Assembly (NCBI RefSeq): GCF_033100795.1
Contig: NZ_JAWLVI010000002.1
Span: 1 to 64,000, forward strand
From: Pseudothioclava sp033100795
GTDB taxonomy: Bacteria; Pseudomonadota; Alphaproteobacteria; Rhodobacterales; Rhodobacteraceae
Direction: 5' to 3'
DNA length: 64,000 nucleotides
Of the stretch, positions 52,618-61,432 are shown piece after piece (position 1 is the stretch's first letter; each line of letters starts with the position of its first letter). A model generated the notes under the pieces. That model made no database searches. It saw nothing but the letters and a program-made list of their open reading frames with translations, and had not been told where the DNA came from. The position numbers and the translations under genes are program-made.

Positions 52618-53580
52618 TCAGCCCCAAAGCGCGGCTTCGGGGGGAAATACCATGCCGTCTGCATAACGAAGCGGCGTCGCACGGTCTTCGGCCAGAAGAA
52701 GCGGCCCGTCAAGGTCCGTCACAGCAGCTCCTTGCGCGACAAGGGTCGCGGGCGCCATCGCAAGCGATGACCCGACCATGCAACCCACCATCACGCCAAA
52801 GCCCTCGGCGCGGGCCAGTTCGCGCAGCGCCAGCGCCTCGGTCAGGCCGCCGGTTTTGTCCAGCTTGATGTTGATGACATCGTATTTGCCGCGCAGATCG
52901 GTCAGCCCTTCGCGGGTATGGCAGCTTTCATCGGCGCAAATCGGCACAAGCCGCTTGATCCCGCGAAGCGCTTCATCATCGGCAGCAGGCAAGGGCTGCT
53001 CGACCAGCGCAACGCCCAAGCGTTTCAAATGGCTTTGAAAATCAAGGAATTGCTCGATCGTCCAACCCTCATTCGCGTCCACCACGATGCGTGCATTGGG
53101 CGCCCCTTCGCGCACGGCCTCTAGCCGCGGAATGTCGTCGGGCGTGCCCAGCTTGATTTTCAGGATCGGACGGGCGGCGTGTTTGCGGGCGGCCTCTCGC
53201 ATCCGCTCGGGCGTATCCAAAGACAAGGTATAGCAGGTGATTTCCGGCCCCGGATCGGGCAGGCCCGCAAGCTGCCAGACCCGAACGCCTGCGCGCTTTG
53301 CCTCAAGATCCCAAAGCGCACAATCGACCGCATTGCGTGCGGCCCCACCCGGTAAAGCCTCTTGCAGCACGGCCCGCGTGATCCCTTCGGGCAGCGCGCC
53401 GATCTCGACCATCACCGATTCGAGGCTTTCGCCGTAGCGCGCATAGGGCACACATTCGCCCTGCCCGCGCGCTCCGCCACGGTTCACTGTTACGGTCAGC
53501 ACCTTCGCTTCGGTCCGTGATCCGCGTGAAATCGTAAAGGCCTCGGCCAGCCGGAAAATATCGGCCTGAACTCCGATCAT
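52618..53580 (-). CDS. dgcA: Enolase-superfamily racemase (N-acetyl-D-glutamate racemase type)
   Basis: This 320-residue enzyme has the dipeptide-epimerase-like enolase fold. The catalytic K-x-K is K141-x-K143 (ILKIKLG); metal ligands are D168 (IVVDANEGW), E194 (LVEQPLP) and D217 (ICADESCHT); the opposite-face lysine is K239 (INIKLDKTGG). Beside a DgcN-like gene it fits DgcA, which converts N-acetyl-D-glutamate to the L form. A dipeptide epimerase is the alternative. All catalytic residues are intact. Confidence 0.85.
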   Translation of the reverse strand: MIGVQADIFRLAEAFTISRGSRTEAKVLTVTVNRGGARGQGECVPYARYGESLESVMVEIGALPEGITRAVLQEALPGGAARNAVDCALWDLEAKRAGVRVWQLAGLPDPGPEITCYTLSLDTPERMREAARKHAARPILKIKLGTPDDIPRLEAVREGAPNARIVVDANEGWTIEQFLDFQSHLKRLGVALVEQPLPAADDEALRGIKRLVPICADESCHTREGLTDLRGKYDVINIKLDKTGGLTEALALRELARAEGFGVMVGCMVGSSLAMAPATLVAQGAAVTDLDGPLLLAEDRATPLRYADGMVFPPEAALWG

Positions 53581-53625
53581 CGCTGTCTCCTGTCTGCTCT
53601 GGCGGCAGTATTTCCGCGTCAGGCC

Positions 53626-54648
53626 TTAGCCTGCAAGGGCGTATTGATCGCCCTGCACCAACGCATCCACCAGCTTACCCGCGCCAAAGCGGAACGGGTC
53701 GGTCGCGGGCAGGCGGAACTCCCGCTCAAGCGAGGCCAGATAGGTGCGTGCCTCGTCCTCGGCCATATGCTGCGTGTTGACCGAAATCCCCACGACATGG
53801 CAAGCCGGATTCGCCACCTTTGCCAGCTCCAGCGCCAGATCGTTGAGCGCCTTCAGCGACGGCAGCTTATACCCCGGAAGCCCGCGCATATGGGCGCGCG
53901 TCGGTTCGTGACACAGGATCAACGCATCGGGCTGGCCGCCGTGGATCAGCGCCATTGTCACGCCCGAATAAGAGACATGGAACAGGCTGCCTTGCCCTTC
54001 GATCAGATCCCAGTGGTCGGCATCATTGTCGGGCGTCAGATATTCAATCGAACCGGCCATGAAATCCGCGATCACCGCATCCAGCGGCACACCGTCGCCG
54101 GTAATCAGAATGCCGGTCTGGCCGGTCGCGCGGAAGGTCGCGTTCAGGCCGCGCGCGTGCATCTCACGCTCCATCGACAGGGCCGTATACATCTTGCCGA
54201 CCGAGCAATCCGTGCCAACCGCAAGGCAGCGTTTGCCCGTGCGCTTCACTCCATTCGCAATCGGGTATTTCACGGACGGGATGCGCACGTCATGCAGCTC
54301 GCGCCCGCAAGCCTCGGCCACCGCGACCAGATCGGCCTCATCGCGCAGCAGGTTGTGCAGCCCCGAGGCGATGTCCAGCCCCTCCTCAAGCGCCTGCACC
54401 AAAACCTTTTTCCACGCCGGGCTGATAACGCCGCCGCGGTTCGCGACGCCGATCACCAGCGTCTTGCAGCCCGCCGCGATGGCCTCTTGAAGCCCCATAT
54501 CCGGCGGGCCCATATCGGCGTTGCAGCCCTCCATACGGAACTGGCCAATAGCGAACTCGGGACGCCAGTCTTTTACGCCCTGCGCAACTTTGGCCGCCAG
54601 TTGATCCGGCGCATCGCCCAGAAACAGAAGGTAAGGGGTCTTGATCAT
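53626..54648 (-). CDS. dgcN: DgcN-like protein (DUF1611; D-glutamate N-acetyltransferase type)
   Basis: This 340-residue protein of the DUF1611 family has an N-terminal Rossmann-like part and a C-terminal P-loop-like domain with GTDCSVGKMYTAL near residue 150. In marine proteobacteria DgcN acetylates D-glutamate, the first step before DgcA. The start at 54648 has an AGGAG site. A TATATA -10 element lies at 54682-54687 on the minus strand, with a palindrome over its -35 region. Confidence 0.82.
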   Translation of the reverse strand: MIKTPYLLFLGDAPDQLAAKVAQGVKDWRPEFAIGQFRMEGCNADMGPPDMGLQEAIAAGCKTLVIGVANRGGVISPAWKKVLVQALEEGLDIASGLHNLLRDEADLVAVAEACGRELHDVRIPSVKYPIANGVKRTGKRCLAVGTDCSVGKMYTALSMEREMHARGLNATFRATGQTGILITGDGVPLDAVIADFMAGSIEYLTPDNDADHWDLIEGQGSLFHVSYSGVTMALIHGGQPDALILCHEPTRAHMRGLPGYKLPSLKALNDLALELAKVANPACHVVGISVNTQHMAEDEARTYLASLEREFRLPATDPFRFGAGKLVDALVQGDQYALAG

Positions 54649-54700
54649 CTGCGGCTCCTATAAGGGTAAGAGGTGTTGCCGTATATACTACCCGCATTGA

Positions 54701-54712
54701 CGGAAATTTCCG
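54701..54712. promoter_or_regulatory. 12-bp palindrome over the dgcN -35 region
   Basis: CGGAAATTTCCG is perfectly self-complementary. It lies 13 bases upstream of the TATATA -10 element of dgcN, where a -35 would fall, so a bound dimer would block or replace RNA polymerase contacts there. Confidence 0.6.
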
Positions 54713-54745
54713 GTGATTATTGCGAACCCCGCCAGCAACATATCG

Positions 54746-54785
54746 AATAATCTTCGACGCTATTAAATATTACTCGAAGATTATT
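54746..54785. promoter_or_regulatory. Long inverted repeat in the dgcN/malyl-CoA lyase promoter region
   Basis: The arms AATAATCTTCGA (54746-54757) and TCGAAGATTATT (54774-54785) are perfect over 12 bases with a 16-base AT-rich spacer. It lies between divergent genes in otherwise AT-rich DNA. The long loop and lack of a T-run argue against a terminator and for a regulator site. Confidence 0.65.
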
Positions 54786-54925
54786 ATCCACCAGGCGCCC
54801 TGCGCAAAACGAATCTCCGCCGCGCCAGCATTGCTGCAGGTGCGAAGGAGCGCTTGAAATGGTGCGCGCAACAATATATCCAAACGCACAACAACCATGA
54901 AACATCATTGCGAAAGGCCCGCGCC

Positions 54926-55882
54926 ATGAGCTTCCGCGTTCAACCCACTCCCGCCGCCCGTCCTAACCGTTGCCAGCTTTTTGGCCCCGGCTCGAACACC
55001 AAGCTGTTCCCGAAGATGGCAGCCTCGGCGGCTGATGTCATTAACCTCGACCTCGAAGATTCGGTCGCGCCCGACGACAAGGCGCAGGCCCGCCGCAACA
55101 TCATTCAAGCCAGCCACGAGATCGACTGGGGCACCAAATACCTCTCGGTTCGGATAAACGCGCTGGATACCCCCTATTGGTATCGCGATGTCGTCGAACT
55201 GCTGGAGGAAGGCTCCGAGCGCATCGACCAGATCATGATCCCGAAGGTTGGCTGTGCGGAAGACGTTTACGCGGTGGATGCGCTGATTACCGCGATTGAG
55301 GCTGCCAAGGGGCGCACCAAAAAGGTCTCGCTTGAGGTCATCATCGAATCGGCTGCGGGCATTGCCCATGTCGAAGAAATCGCCGCTTCCTCGCCCCGTT
55401 TGCAGGCCATGAGCCTTGGCGCGGCCGATTTTGCCGCCTCCATGGGGATGGCGACAACCGGCATCGGCGGCACGCAGGAGAACTATTACATGCTGCGCGG
55501 CGGACAGCAGTATTGGTCCGATCCGTGGCACTGGGCGCAGGCCGCGATTGTGGCTGCGTGCCGCACCCACGGCATCCTGCCGGTCGATGGCCCGTTCGGA
55601 GATTTCTCGGATGATGAAGGGTTTATCGCTCAGGCAAAGCGTTCCGCGACGCTTGGCATGGTCGGCAAATGGGCGATCCATCCGAAGCAGATCGCGCTCG
55701 CCAATCAGGTTTTCACCCCATCGGAAGAGGCCGTGACCGAAGCGCGCGAAATCCTCGCCGCGATGGAAGAAGCCAAAAAGTCCGGCTCGGGCGCGACCGT
55801 CTACAAAGGACGACTGGTTGACATAGCGTCCATCCGTCAGGCAGAAGTGATCGTCCGTCAGGCAGAGATGATCAACGGTTGA
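54926..55882 (+). CDS. mcl1: L-malyl-CoA/beta-methylmalyl-CoA lyase
   Basis: This CitE-like lyase of the ethylmalonyl-CoA pathway splits methylmalyl-CoA to glyoxylate and propionyl-CoA, and malyl-CoA to glyoxylate and acetyl-CoA. The 318 residues start at 54926 (MSFRVQPTPAARPNRCQLFG). Markers are FGPGSNTKLFPKMAASAAD, NLDLEDSVAPDDK (metal Asp/Glu), SLEVIIESAAGI and the GGQQYWSDPWHW region specific to Mcl1. The sequence matches the length of Rhodobacter Mcl1. Confidence 0.93.
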   Translation: MSFRVQPTPAARPNRCQLFGPGSNTKLFPKMAASAADVINLDLEDSVAPDDKAQARRNIIQASHEIDWGTKYLSVRINALDTPYWYRDVVELLEEGSERIDQIMIPKVGCAEDVYAVDALITAIEAAKGRTKKVSLEVIIESAAGIAHVEEIAASSPRLQAMSLGAADFAASMGMATTGIGGTQENYYMLRGGQQYWSDPWHWAQAAIVAACRTHGILPVDGPFGDFSDDEGFIAQAKRSATLGMVGKWAIHPKQIALANQVFTPSEEAVTEAREILAAMEEAKKSGSGATVYKGRLVDIASIRQAEVIVRQAEMING

Positions 55883-55989
55883 TCACTTTGCGAAGGACGA
55901 CGAGCTTCGTGTGACCAGTTCGCGCCAGTAACCAGTGCAAGACATCCCGGAGCGGCAGGGAGGGGAGGCCCGGCTGCATGAGGGAACAG

Positions 55990-56026
55990 GGACGCCCCGA
56001 TCTTCGTATCGGGGCGTTTCTTTTTG
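55990..56026 (+). terminator. Terminator after malyl-CoA lyase
   Basis: ACGCCCCGAT (55992-56001) pairs with ATCGGGGCGT (56008-56017), followed by TTCTTTTTG. It lies about 110 bases past the lyase stop and upstream of the DMT gene. Confidence 0.88.
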
Positions 56027-56094
56027 TGACCCCTTCTCCGCCACGCCCGACGACGCTAACACTTGCCCAAAGCCCTTTTCAGCGGAACAAACAG

Positions 56095-56955
56095 ATGCGG
56101 CAAAGCGCGACACTCGGGACGATGACCATGTGCGCGGGCGTGGCTTTTCTGTGCACCAATGACGCCATCGCCAAAGAACTGACGACGACCTATTCACCGC
56201 TGCAAATCCTGTTTCTGCGAAACATCATCGCGCTGCCTTTTGCAATAGCGCTGGCGCGTTGGCTGGGTGGACGACCGGCGCTTATCTCATACAAGCCACT
56301 TGCGCATTTTCTGCGTGGCGGGCTTTGGATCATCGCGGCAACAATGTTCTTCAGCAGCCTCAGTCAGCTTGGCCTTGCCGAAGCGACCGCCCTTGCCTTT
56401 GTCGCACCGATTCTAATTACCGCGCTCTCCGCGCTCGTCCTGAAGGAAAAGGTTGGCCCCCGCCGCTGGCTGGCGGTTCTGGTCGGGTTTTGCGGCGTTC
56501 TGATTGTGGTCCGCCCCGGCAGCGCAACGTTCCAGCCAGCCTCACTTCTGGCGTTGGGGACCGCGTTTTTCTACGCACTTCTGATGCTGGGGTCACGGTT
56601 TGTGGATGCGCGCGAAAGTGTCTGGACGATGCTTTTATATCTGACCGGCTCAAGCGCCATCCTCCTCAGTTTTATTGTTCCCTTCATCTGGGTGCCGGTG
56701 CGTACCGAAGACTGGCTGCTGTTTGCCGGGGTCGCGATATTCGGAACCGCCGGGATCACGATGATTACCCAAGCCTTCCGCATGGCGCCCGCCTCGATCA
56801 TCGCGCCTCTGGACTACACGGCACTCATATGGGCAAGCCTGCTTGGCTGGCTCTTTTGGGGCGACCTGCCCGACCTCGCCACCTATCTTGGCGCTGCGAT
56901 CATTGCGGGCAGCGGGATATTCATCGTTCTGCGCGAGGCGCGGACGAAGCCCTAA
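56095..56955 (+). CDS. DMT-superfamily (EamA) transporter
   Basis: This 286-residue inner-membrane protein has ten helices in two EamA repeats (about residues 1-140 and 145-286). It starts at 56095 (MRQSATLGTMTM). LQILFLRNIIALPFAI in helix 2 and PASIIAPLDYTALIWASLLGWLFWGD in two parts of the second repeat are typical. Such exporters move metabolites or drugs; no substrate can be named. Confidence 0.88.
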   Translation: MRQSATLGTMTMCAGVAFLCTNDAIAKELTTTYSPLQILFLRNIIALPFAIALARWLGGRPALISYKPLAHFLRGGLWIIAATMFFSSLSQLGLAEATALAFVAPILITALSALVLKEKVGPRRWLAVLVGFCGVLIVVRPGSATFQPASLLALGTAFFYALLMLGSRFVDARESVWTMLLYLTGSSAILLSFIVPFIWVPVRTEDWLLFAGVAIFGTAGITMITQAFRMAPASIIAPLDYTALIWASLLGWLFWGDLPDLATYLGAAIIAGSGIFIVLREARTKP

Positions 56956-57018
56956 CCGCCCGTTGCATTTCACCTTCCGCACGGTCATATAGGGCGCTGT
57001 GAAAACGCTGAGGTTCCG

Positions 57019-57981
57019 ATGACTACTTATCTCGAGTTCGAAAAGCCGCTCGCTGAAATCGAAGGCAAAGCCGAAGAATTGCGCGCCCTTGCCCGCAAGA
57101 ACGAAGAGATGGACGTCGAGAAAGAGGCCGCCGCCCTCGACAAGAAGGCCGCGCAGATGCTCAAGGATCTCTACAAAGATCTGACGCCCTGGCGCAAATG
57201 TCAGGTCGCGCGGCACCCGAACCGTCCGCATTGCAAAGATTACATCGACGCGCTGTTCACCGAATTCACGCCGCTTGCTGGCGACCGCAATTTCGCGGAC
57301 GACCACGCGGTGATGGGCGGGCTTGCGCGGTTCAACGATCAGCCGGTCGTGGTGATCGGCCACGAAAAAGGCCACGACACCCACTCGCGGATCGAACGCA
57401 ATTTCGGCATGGCGCGCCCCGAAGGCTATCGCAAGGCGGTGCGCCTGATGGATATGGCCGACCGTTTCGGCCTGCCCGTTGTCACGCTGATCGACACCCC
57501 CGGCGCCTATCCGGGCAAGGGCGCGGAAGAACGCGGCCAGTCCGAGGCCATCGCGCGATCGACGCAGAAATGCCTTGGCGTCGGTGCTCCGGTAATCTCG
57601 GTAATTATTGGCGAGGGCGGCTCGGGCGGCGCTGTTGCTTTTGCTACCGCCGACCGCATCGCGATGCTGGAACATTCGGTCTACTCGGTCATTTCGCCCG
57701 AGGGCTGCGCCTCGATCCTGTGGAAGGACGCCGAAAAGATGCGCGAGGCCGCCGAGGCGCTGCGCCTGACCGCGCAAGACCTTAAGAAGCTCGACGTCAT
57801 CGACCGGATCATCAAAGAGCCGCTTGGCGGCGCTCAGCGCGACCGACACGCCGCGATTGAGGCAGTCGGCGCCGAGATCGCCGCAATGCTGAAAGAGCTT
57901 GGCGGCAAAGCTCCGCGCGAGTTGATCCTGGCGCGGCGCAAGAAATTCCTTGCTATGGGGTCCAAGGGATTGGCGGCCTAA
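57019..57981 (+). CDS. accA: Acetyl-CoA carboxylase carboxyltransferase subunit alpha
   Basis: This subunit carries carboxyl from biotin to acetyl-CoA, making malonyl-CoA for fatty acid synthesis. The 320 residues match the family. It begins MTTYLEFEKPLAEIEGKAEELR; signatures are HPNRPHCKDYI, GHEKGHDTHSRIERNFGM, IDTPGAYPGKGAEERGQSEA and IGEGGSGGAVAFATADRI. It stands alone, as accA often does. Confidence 0.97.
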   Translation: MTTYLEFEKPLAEIEGKAEELRALARKNEEMDVEKEAAALDKKAAQMLKDLYKDLTPWRKCQVARHPNRPHCKDYIDALFTEFTPLAGDRNFADDHAVMGGLARFNDQPVVVIGHEKGHDTHSRIERNFGMARPEGYRKAVRLMDMADRFGLPVVTLIDTPGAYPGKGAEERGQSEAIARSTQKCLGVGAPVISVIIGEGGSGGAVAFATADRIAMLEHSVYSVISPEGCASILWKDAEKMREAAEALRLTAQDLKKLDVIDRIIKEPLGGAQRDRHAAIEAVGAEIAAMLKELGGKAPRELILARRKKFLAMGSKGLAA

Positions 57982-57993
57982 GCGGCCTGCCCT

Positions 57994-58743
57994 TTATTCG
58001 AACGCATTTTCCGGCATCGGGAAGCCCGCTTCGGTCATCAGCACGTCCGAAGCGGTTTCAATCTCGTCGGCGATGCGCGTCATGTAATCATCAACCGACA
58101 GACCAGGTGCGATGGGCGGCAGGAACTCGACCACCGCCAGCCCCGGTTTGCGCAGCATGGACCGGCGCGGCCAGAACACGCCCACATTCGTCGCCGCAGG
58201 CACGCAGGGCAATTTCAGCGTGCGATAAAGCATCCCCGCACCTACCTTATAGGGCGGCTTCGCCCCCGCCGCGACGCGCGTGCCTTGCGCAAAAATAATC
58301 AGTTGCCCGCCCTGCATCCGGCCATTTTTCGCCGCATCGACCATGCCTTTGATTGCCTTGCCGCGCTTGGCCCGATCCACCGGAATACAGCCCATCAGAT
58401 AGGCATACCAGCCGACAAACGGCGTCCAGACGAGTTCCTTTTTCATGATGAACTTGCCCTTCGGAACCGCCGAAAAGATCATCAGGATGTCAAAGAACGA
58501 CTGGTGCTTCGCGGCGATCAGCACATCGCCCGTCGGGATCTCTCCGCGAATTTCCGAGCGCAACCCGACCAGCCAGCGCGCGGAAATTCGCACCCAATGG
58601 GCATAGCCGCGCGCAACGGCAATTGCCCCCATCCGCCCACCAAGAACCCCAATCGGCAGGCCGAATACAGCAAAGGCCGCCAGCGCCACATACATCTGCA
58701 CGATGAAGATGAAAGAGCGGATATACTGGATCACGAGCATCAT
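57994..58743 (-). CDS. plsC: 1-acyl-sn-glycerol-3-phosphate acyltransferase
   Basis: This membrane enzyme makes phosphatidic acid. The 249 residues have an N-terminal hydrophobic helix, the catalytic H-x4-D in AAKHQSFFDILM near residue 88, the substrate motif GCIPVDRAKRGKA near 133 and a third motif FAQGTRVAAGAKPPYK near 172. It overlaps ftsX by 4 bases (ATGA) and is translated with it. Confidence 0.93.
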   Translation of the reverse strand: MMLVIQYIRSFIFIVQMYVALAAFAVFGLPIGVLGGRMGAIAVARGYAHWVRISARWLVGLRSEIRGEIPTGDVLIAAKHQSFFDILMIFSAVPKGKFIMKKELVWTPFVGWYAYLMGCIPVDRAKRGKAIKGMVDAAKNGRMQGGQLIIFAQGTRVAAGAKPPYKVGAGMLYRTLKLPCVPAATNVGVFWPRRSMLRKPGLAVVEFLPPIAPGLSVDDYMTRIADEIETASDVLMTEAGFPMPENAFE

Positions 58744-59636
58744 GCGATTCCTTTAAGCATTCGGAACGCGGCAAAGCGCGTCGAGAAGAAGGCAACAGCC
58801 GCCGCAAGGGGCGGGATCACCAGCGGCCAGGTCCACGCCCAACCGGCAAAACCAAGGCCGGTCAGAAAGCCGCCCGCCTCATTGGTTTGCGGCAAAAGCG
58901 CGACAGCCAGCATTCCCAAAACGGTCCCCACGCTCGCTCCCCAAAGCCCGCGAAGGGTAAAGCGGCGCACGAAGGCACGGGCGATAAACCGGTCAAGCGC
59001 GCCGACCAGCCGCAGCACACGGATCACCTGACGGTTCGCCGCCAGCGCGGCCTGTGCCGCAAGGGTAATCATCGCAGCGGTTGCACCACCGATCAACAGC
59101 AGAGACAGCAGACCCAGCATCCGCAACCGCTCGGCGGCGGAAACAAGCGGGCGGCGCCAGCGGGTGTGATCGTCGAACAGGGCACCCGGAGCCTCGACCG
59201 ACAGGCGCAGGCGCAGCCCCTCGGCATCGACTCCGTCGGCATCCTCGACCACCTCGACAAGCTGCGGCAAGGGCAGGCTATCGACCGGCAGATCCGGCCC
59301 GAACCACGGGTTCAGAAGTGTTTTCATCTCGTCCGCATCAATCGCACGATAACTGGCGATGCCGGGCGTCGTGGCCAGCACCTCAAGCGTTGCGGCAAGC
59401 TGCGCCTCGATCTGGTCGGCAGGCGCCGAAATGCGGATCGTGGCCGAGCGCGCCAAGGCATCCGACCAGCGATCCGCCAGACGCCCCGTGGCCAGCGACA
59501 AGGCCAGCGCGAACACCGCCAGAAACGCCATCGCAGCCGAGGAAAACACCGTCAGCCGCGCGGTAAATCCGGTCGGCGGCACCACGCGGTCCGCGCCCGA
59601 AGTCTCTCCACCGAACATCGACATCAGCTTTTTCAC
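58740..59636 (-). CDS. ftsX: Cell division protein FtsX-like permease
   Basis: This 298-residue membrane subunit of the FtsEX complex activates peptidoglycan hydrolases at the division site. It has four helices: one after the N-terminal cytoplasmic part (about 30-50), a periplasmic domain (50-165), then three near the C-terminus with RVLRLVGALDRFIARAFVRRF before the third. The start is GTG at 59636, overlapping ftsE by 4 bases. Confidence 0.88.
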   Translation of the reverse strand: MKKLMSMFGGETSGADRVVPPTGFTARLTVFSSAAMAFLAVFALALSLATGRLADRWSDALARSATIRISAPADQIEAQLAATLEVLATTPGIASYRAIDADEMKTLLNPWFGPDLPVDSLPLPQLVEVVEDADGVDAEGLRLRLSVEAPGALFDDHTRWRRPLVSAAERLRMLGLLSLLLIGGATAAMITLAAQAALAANRQVIRVLRLVGALDRFIARAFVRRFTLRGLWGASVGTVLGMLAVALLPQTNEAGGFLTGLGFAGWAWTWPLVIPPLAAAVAFFSTRFAAFRMLKGIA

Positions 59637-60304
59637 AGGTCCGCCCCCGCCAGATGAAGCCGCTTGTTGGCGATCCGCAGCACCCGCGCCGAGACCTGCG
59701 CCTTGGCCGAGCGGATAAGATTGAGGTCATGGGTCGCGATCACTACCGTCTTGCCCATCTTGTTCAGCTCGATCAGCAGCGACAGCAGGCGCATCGACAT
59801 TTCCCAGTCCACGTTACCCGTCGGTTCGTCGGCCAGAATGACATCGGGCGACATGATGATCGCGCGGGCAAGGGCGGCACGCTGACGCTCGCCGCCTGAA
59901 AGCTCGGGCGGCAGGGCGTCTGCGCGACGGCTAAGACCGACCCACCCCAGCAGCTCGTGCAGTTCGTCCGCATTGACAGGCCGCCCCGAAACCGTCAGCG
60001 GCAGCGCGACATTCTCTGCCAACGACAGATGGTCAAGAAACTGGCAATCCTGATGCACAATCCCGATCCGCTGGCGACTGGCGGCGGTTTCGTCGCGCGT
60101 CATCTGGCGCACATCCTTGCCGAAGATCCGCAGCTCGCCCGAAGACGGCGTCAGATCGGCGTAGCACAGCTTGAGGAACGTCGTTTTGCCCGCACCTGAA
60201 GGGCCGGTCAGAAAGTGAAACGACCCCGGCTGCAGACGCAAGGACATCTGCGACAGCAACTCGCCACCACCGTAATTCATCGCGACATTTTGCAGTTCGA
60301 TCAC
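59633..60304 (-). CDS. ftsE: Cell division ATP-binding protein FtsE
   Basis: This 223-residue ABC-type ATPase partners FtsX. Walker A is LTGPSGAGKTTFLK near residue 33, signature LSGGERQRAALARA near 135, Walker B VILADEPTGNVD near 158, and H-loop VIATHDLN. The start is a GTG at 60304 with a weak ribosome site. The first residues MIELQNVAMNYGGG are typical. It leads the operon ftsE-ftsX-plsC. Confidence 0.93.
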   Translation of the reverse strand: MIELQNVAMNYGGGELLSQMSLRLQPGSFHFLTGPSGAGKTTFLKLCYADLTPSSGELRIFGKDVRQMTRDETAASRQRIGIVHQDCQFLDHLSLAENVALPLTVSGRPVNADELHELLGWVGLSRRADALPPELSGGERQRAALARAIIMSPDVILADEPTGNVDWEMSMRLLSLLIELNKMGKTVVIATHDLNLIRSAKAQVSARVLRIANKRLHLAGADL

Positions 60305-60451
60305 AGGACGCTCTCAACCTTTGCTTGCATTTTTCGGCGCCAGCGCCGCAAACAACTCTAAGACTTGGATAATGTCAGATCGCTTGCTACAACATGCACA
60401 AGTGGAATGCCAGAATGGCGAAGACGCTCTGGCACAGGTTTCGGAAATCGA

Positions 60452-61420
60452 ATGCGGCTGATTTGCCCCAATTGTGGTGCCCAATACGAGGTTGATGCCT
60501 CTGTGATCCCCGAAGGTGGACGCGACGTCCAGTGCTCGGGGTGCGGCCATAACTGGTTCCAGTCCGGCCCCGAAGCAGCACATTTTCAGCCCGCAGAGCC
60601 AAGCCCGAGCGCGGATGCCTGGGAAGTGCCCGCTGACGAGAGCGACCTGATTGGCTGGACCGATCAGGACGGCGAAGCGCCGGAAGAGGACATGGTTGAA
60701 GCGTCCGCAGAGCCTCCTGCCGAGGAAGCGGCCGCCCAGACCGAAACGGCACCATCCACAGAAGATCTGAGCAGTGTCATCGCGGCAATGATGGCCGATC
60801 AGCCAGACAGCCCGATGTCGCCCGTGTCCAACGACTATTTCGAGGATAGCGATTACGACGACACCCTGACGCCTGCACCAACAGTGGGGGCAACGCCGCG
60901 CAAGACGGTGGATGATTCCATGCTGGCGATCCTGCGCGAAGAAGCCGAACGCGAGGCCGCGCACCGCCGCGCCGAGGGGATCTCAGAGATGCAAAGCCAG
61001 CCCGAACTGGGGCTGCAAGAAGCATCCCGCAAACCCGATCCTGCCCCTGACGACGAAGAAATTTTCTTTGATCTCGACGATGATGCGCCCACTGACGCGC
61101 CGAAAGGCCGCGAGCGCCTGCCCGATGTCGAGGAGATCAATTCGACGCTTGCATCGGCCTCGGATCGCAGCACCTTGTCGACCCCCTTCGGCGTCCAACA
61201 GGACAAAAGCGCAGCGGGCGGGTTCCGTGGGGGCTTTGTGACGGTGGTTCTAGTCGCGGCGATTGCGGCTGCAACCTATGCCTTTACGCCGCGCCTCGTG
61301 CAGATGGCACCCGCGTTCGAGGCGCCGCTGACCGCCTATGTCAAAGCCGTTGACGCAGGGCGCATCCGGCTGGACCAGTCGATGCAGAATATCCTTGAGA
61401 AATTCGCCAAGACCGAGTGA
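60452..61420 (+). CDS. Zinc-ribbon (MJ0042-type) membrane protein
   Basis: This 322-residue protein starts at 60452. A zinc ribbon at residues 1-38 (MRLICPNCGAQYEV, then VQCSGCGHNWF) matches the MJ0042 domain. A long acidic, disordered middle (about 40-255) leads to one membrane helix near 270 (GGFVTVVLVAAIAAATYAF) and a short helical C-terminus. It is the usual neighbour of ftsE in this order, transcribed divergently. The function is unknown. Confidence 0.87.
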   Translation: MRLICPNCGAQYEVDASVIPEGGRDVQCSGCGHNWFQSGPEAAHFQPAEPSPSADAWEVPADESDLIGWTDQDGEAPEEDMVEASAEPPAEEAAAQTETAPSTEDLSSVIAAMMADQPDSPMSPVSNDYFEDSDYDDTLTPAPTVGATPRKTVDDSMLAILREEAEREAAHRRAEGISEMQSQPELGLQEASRKPDPAPDDEEIFFDLDDDAPTDAPKGRERLPDVEEINSTLASASDRSTLSTPFGVQQDKSAAGGFRGGFVTVVLVAAIAAATYAFTPRLVQMAPAFEAPLTAYVKAVDAGRIRLDQSMQNILEKFAKTE

Positions 61421-61432
61421 CCAGCGCCTGCC

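Noticed and set aside
54746..54785. Inverted repeat as a transcription terminator
   Set aside because: It lies between divergent starts, has a 16-base AT-rich loop and no T-run after a GC-rich stem.
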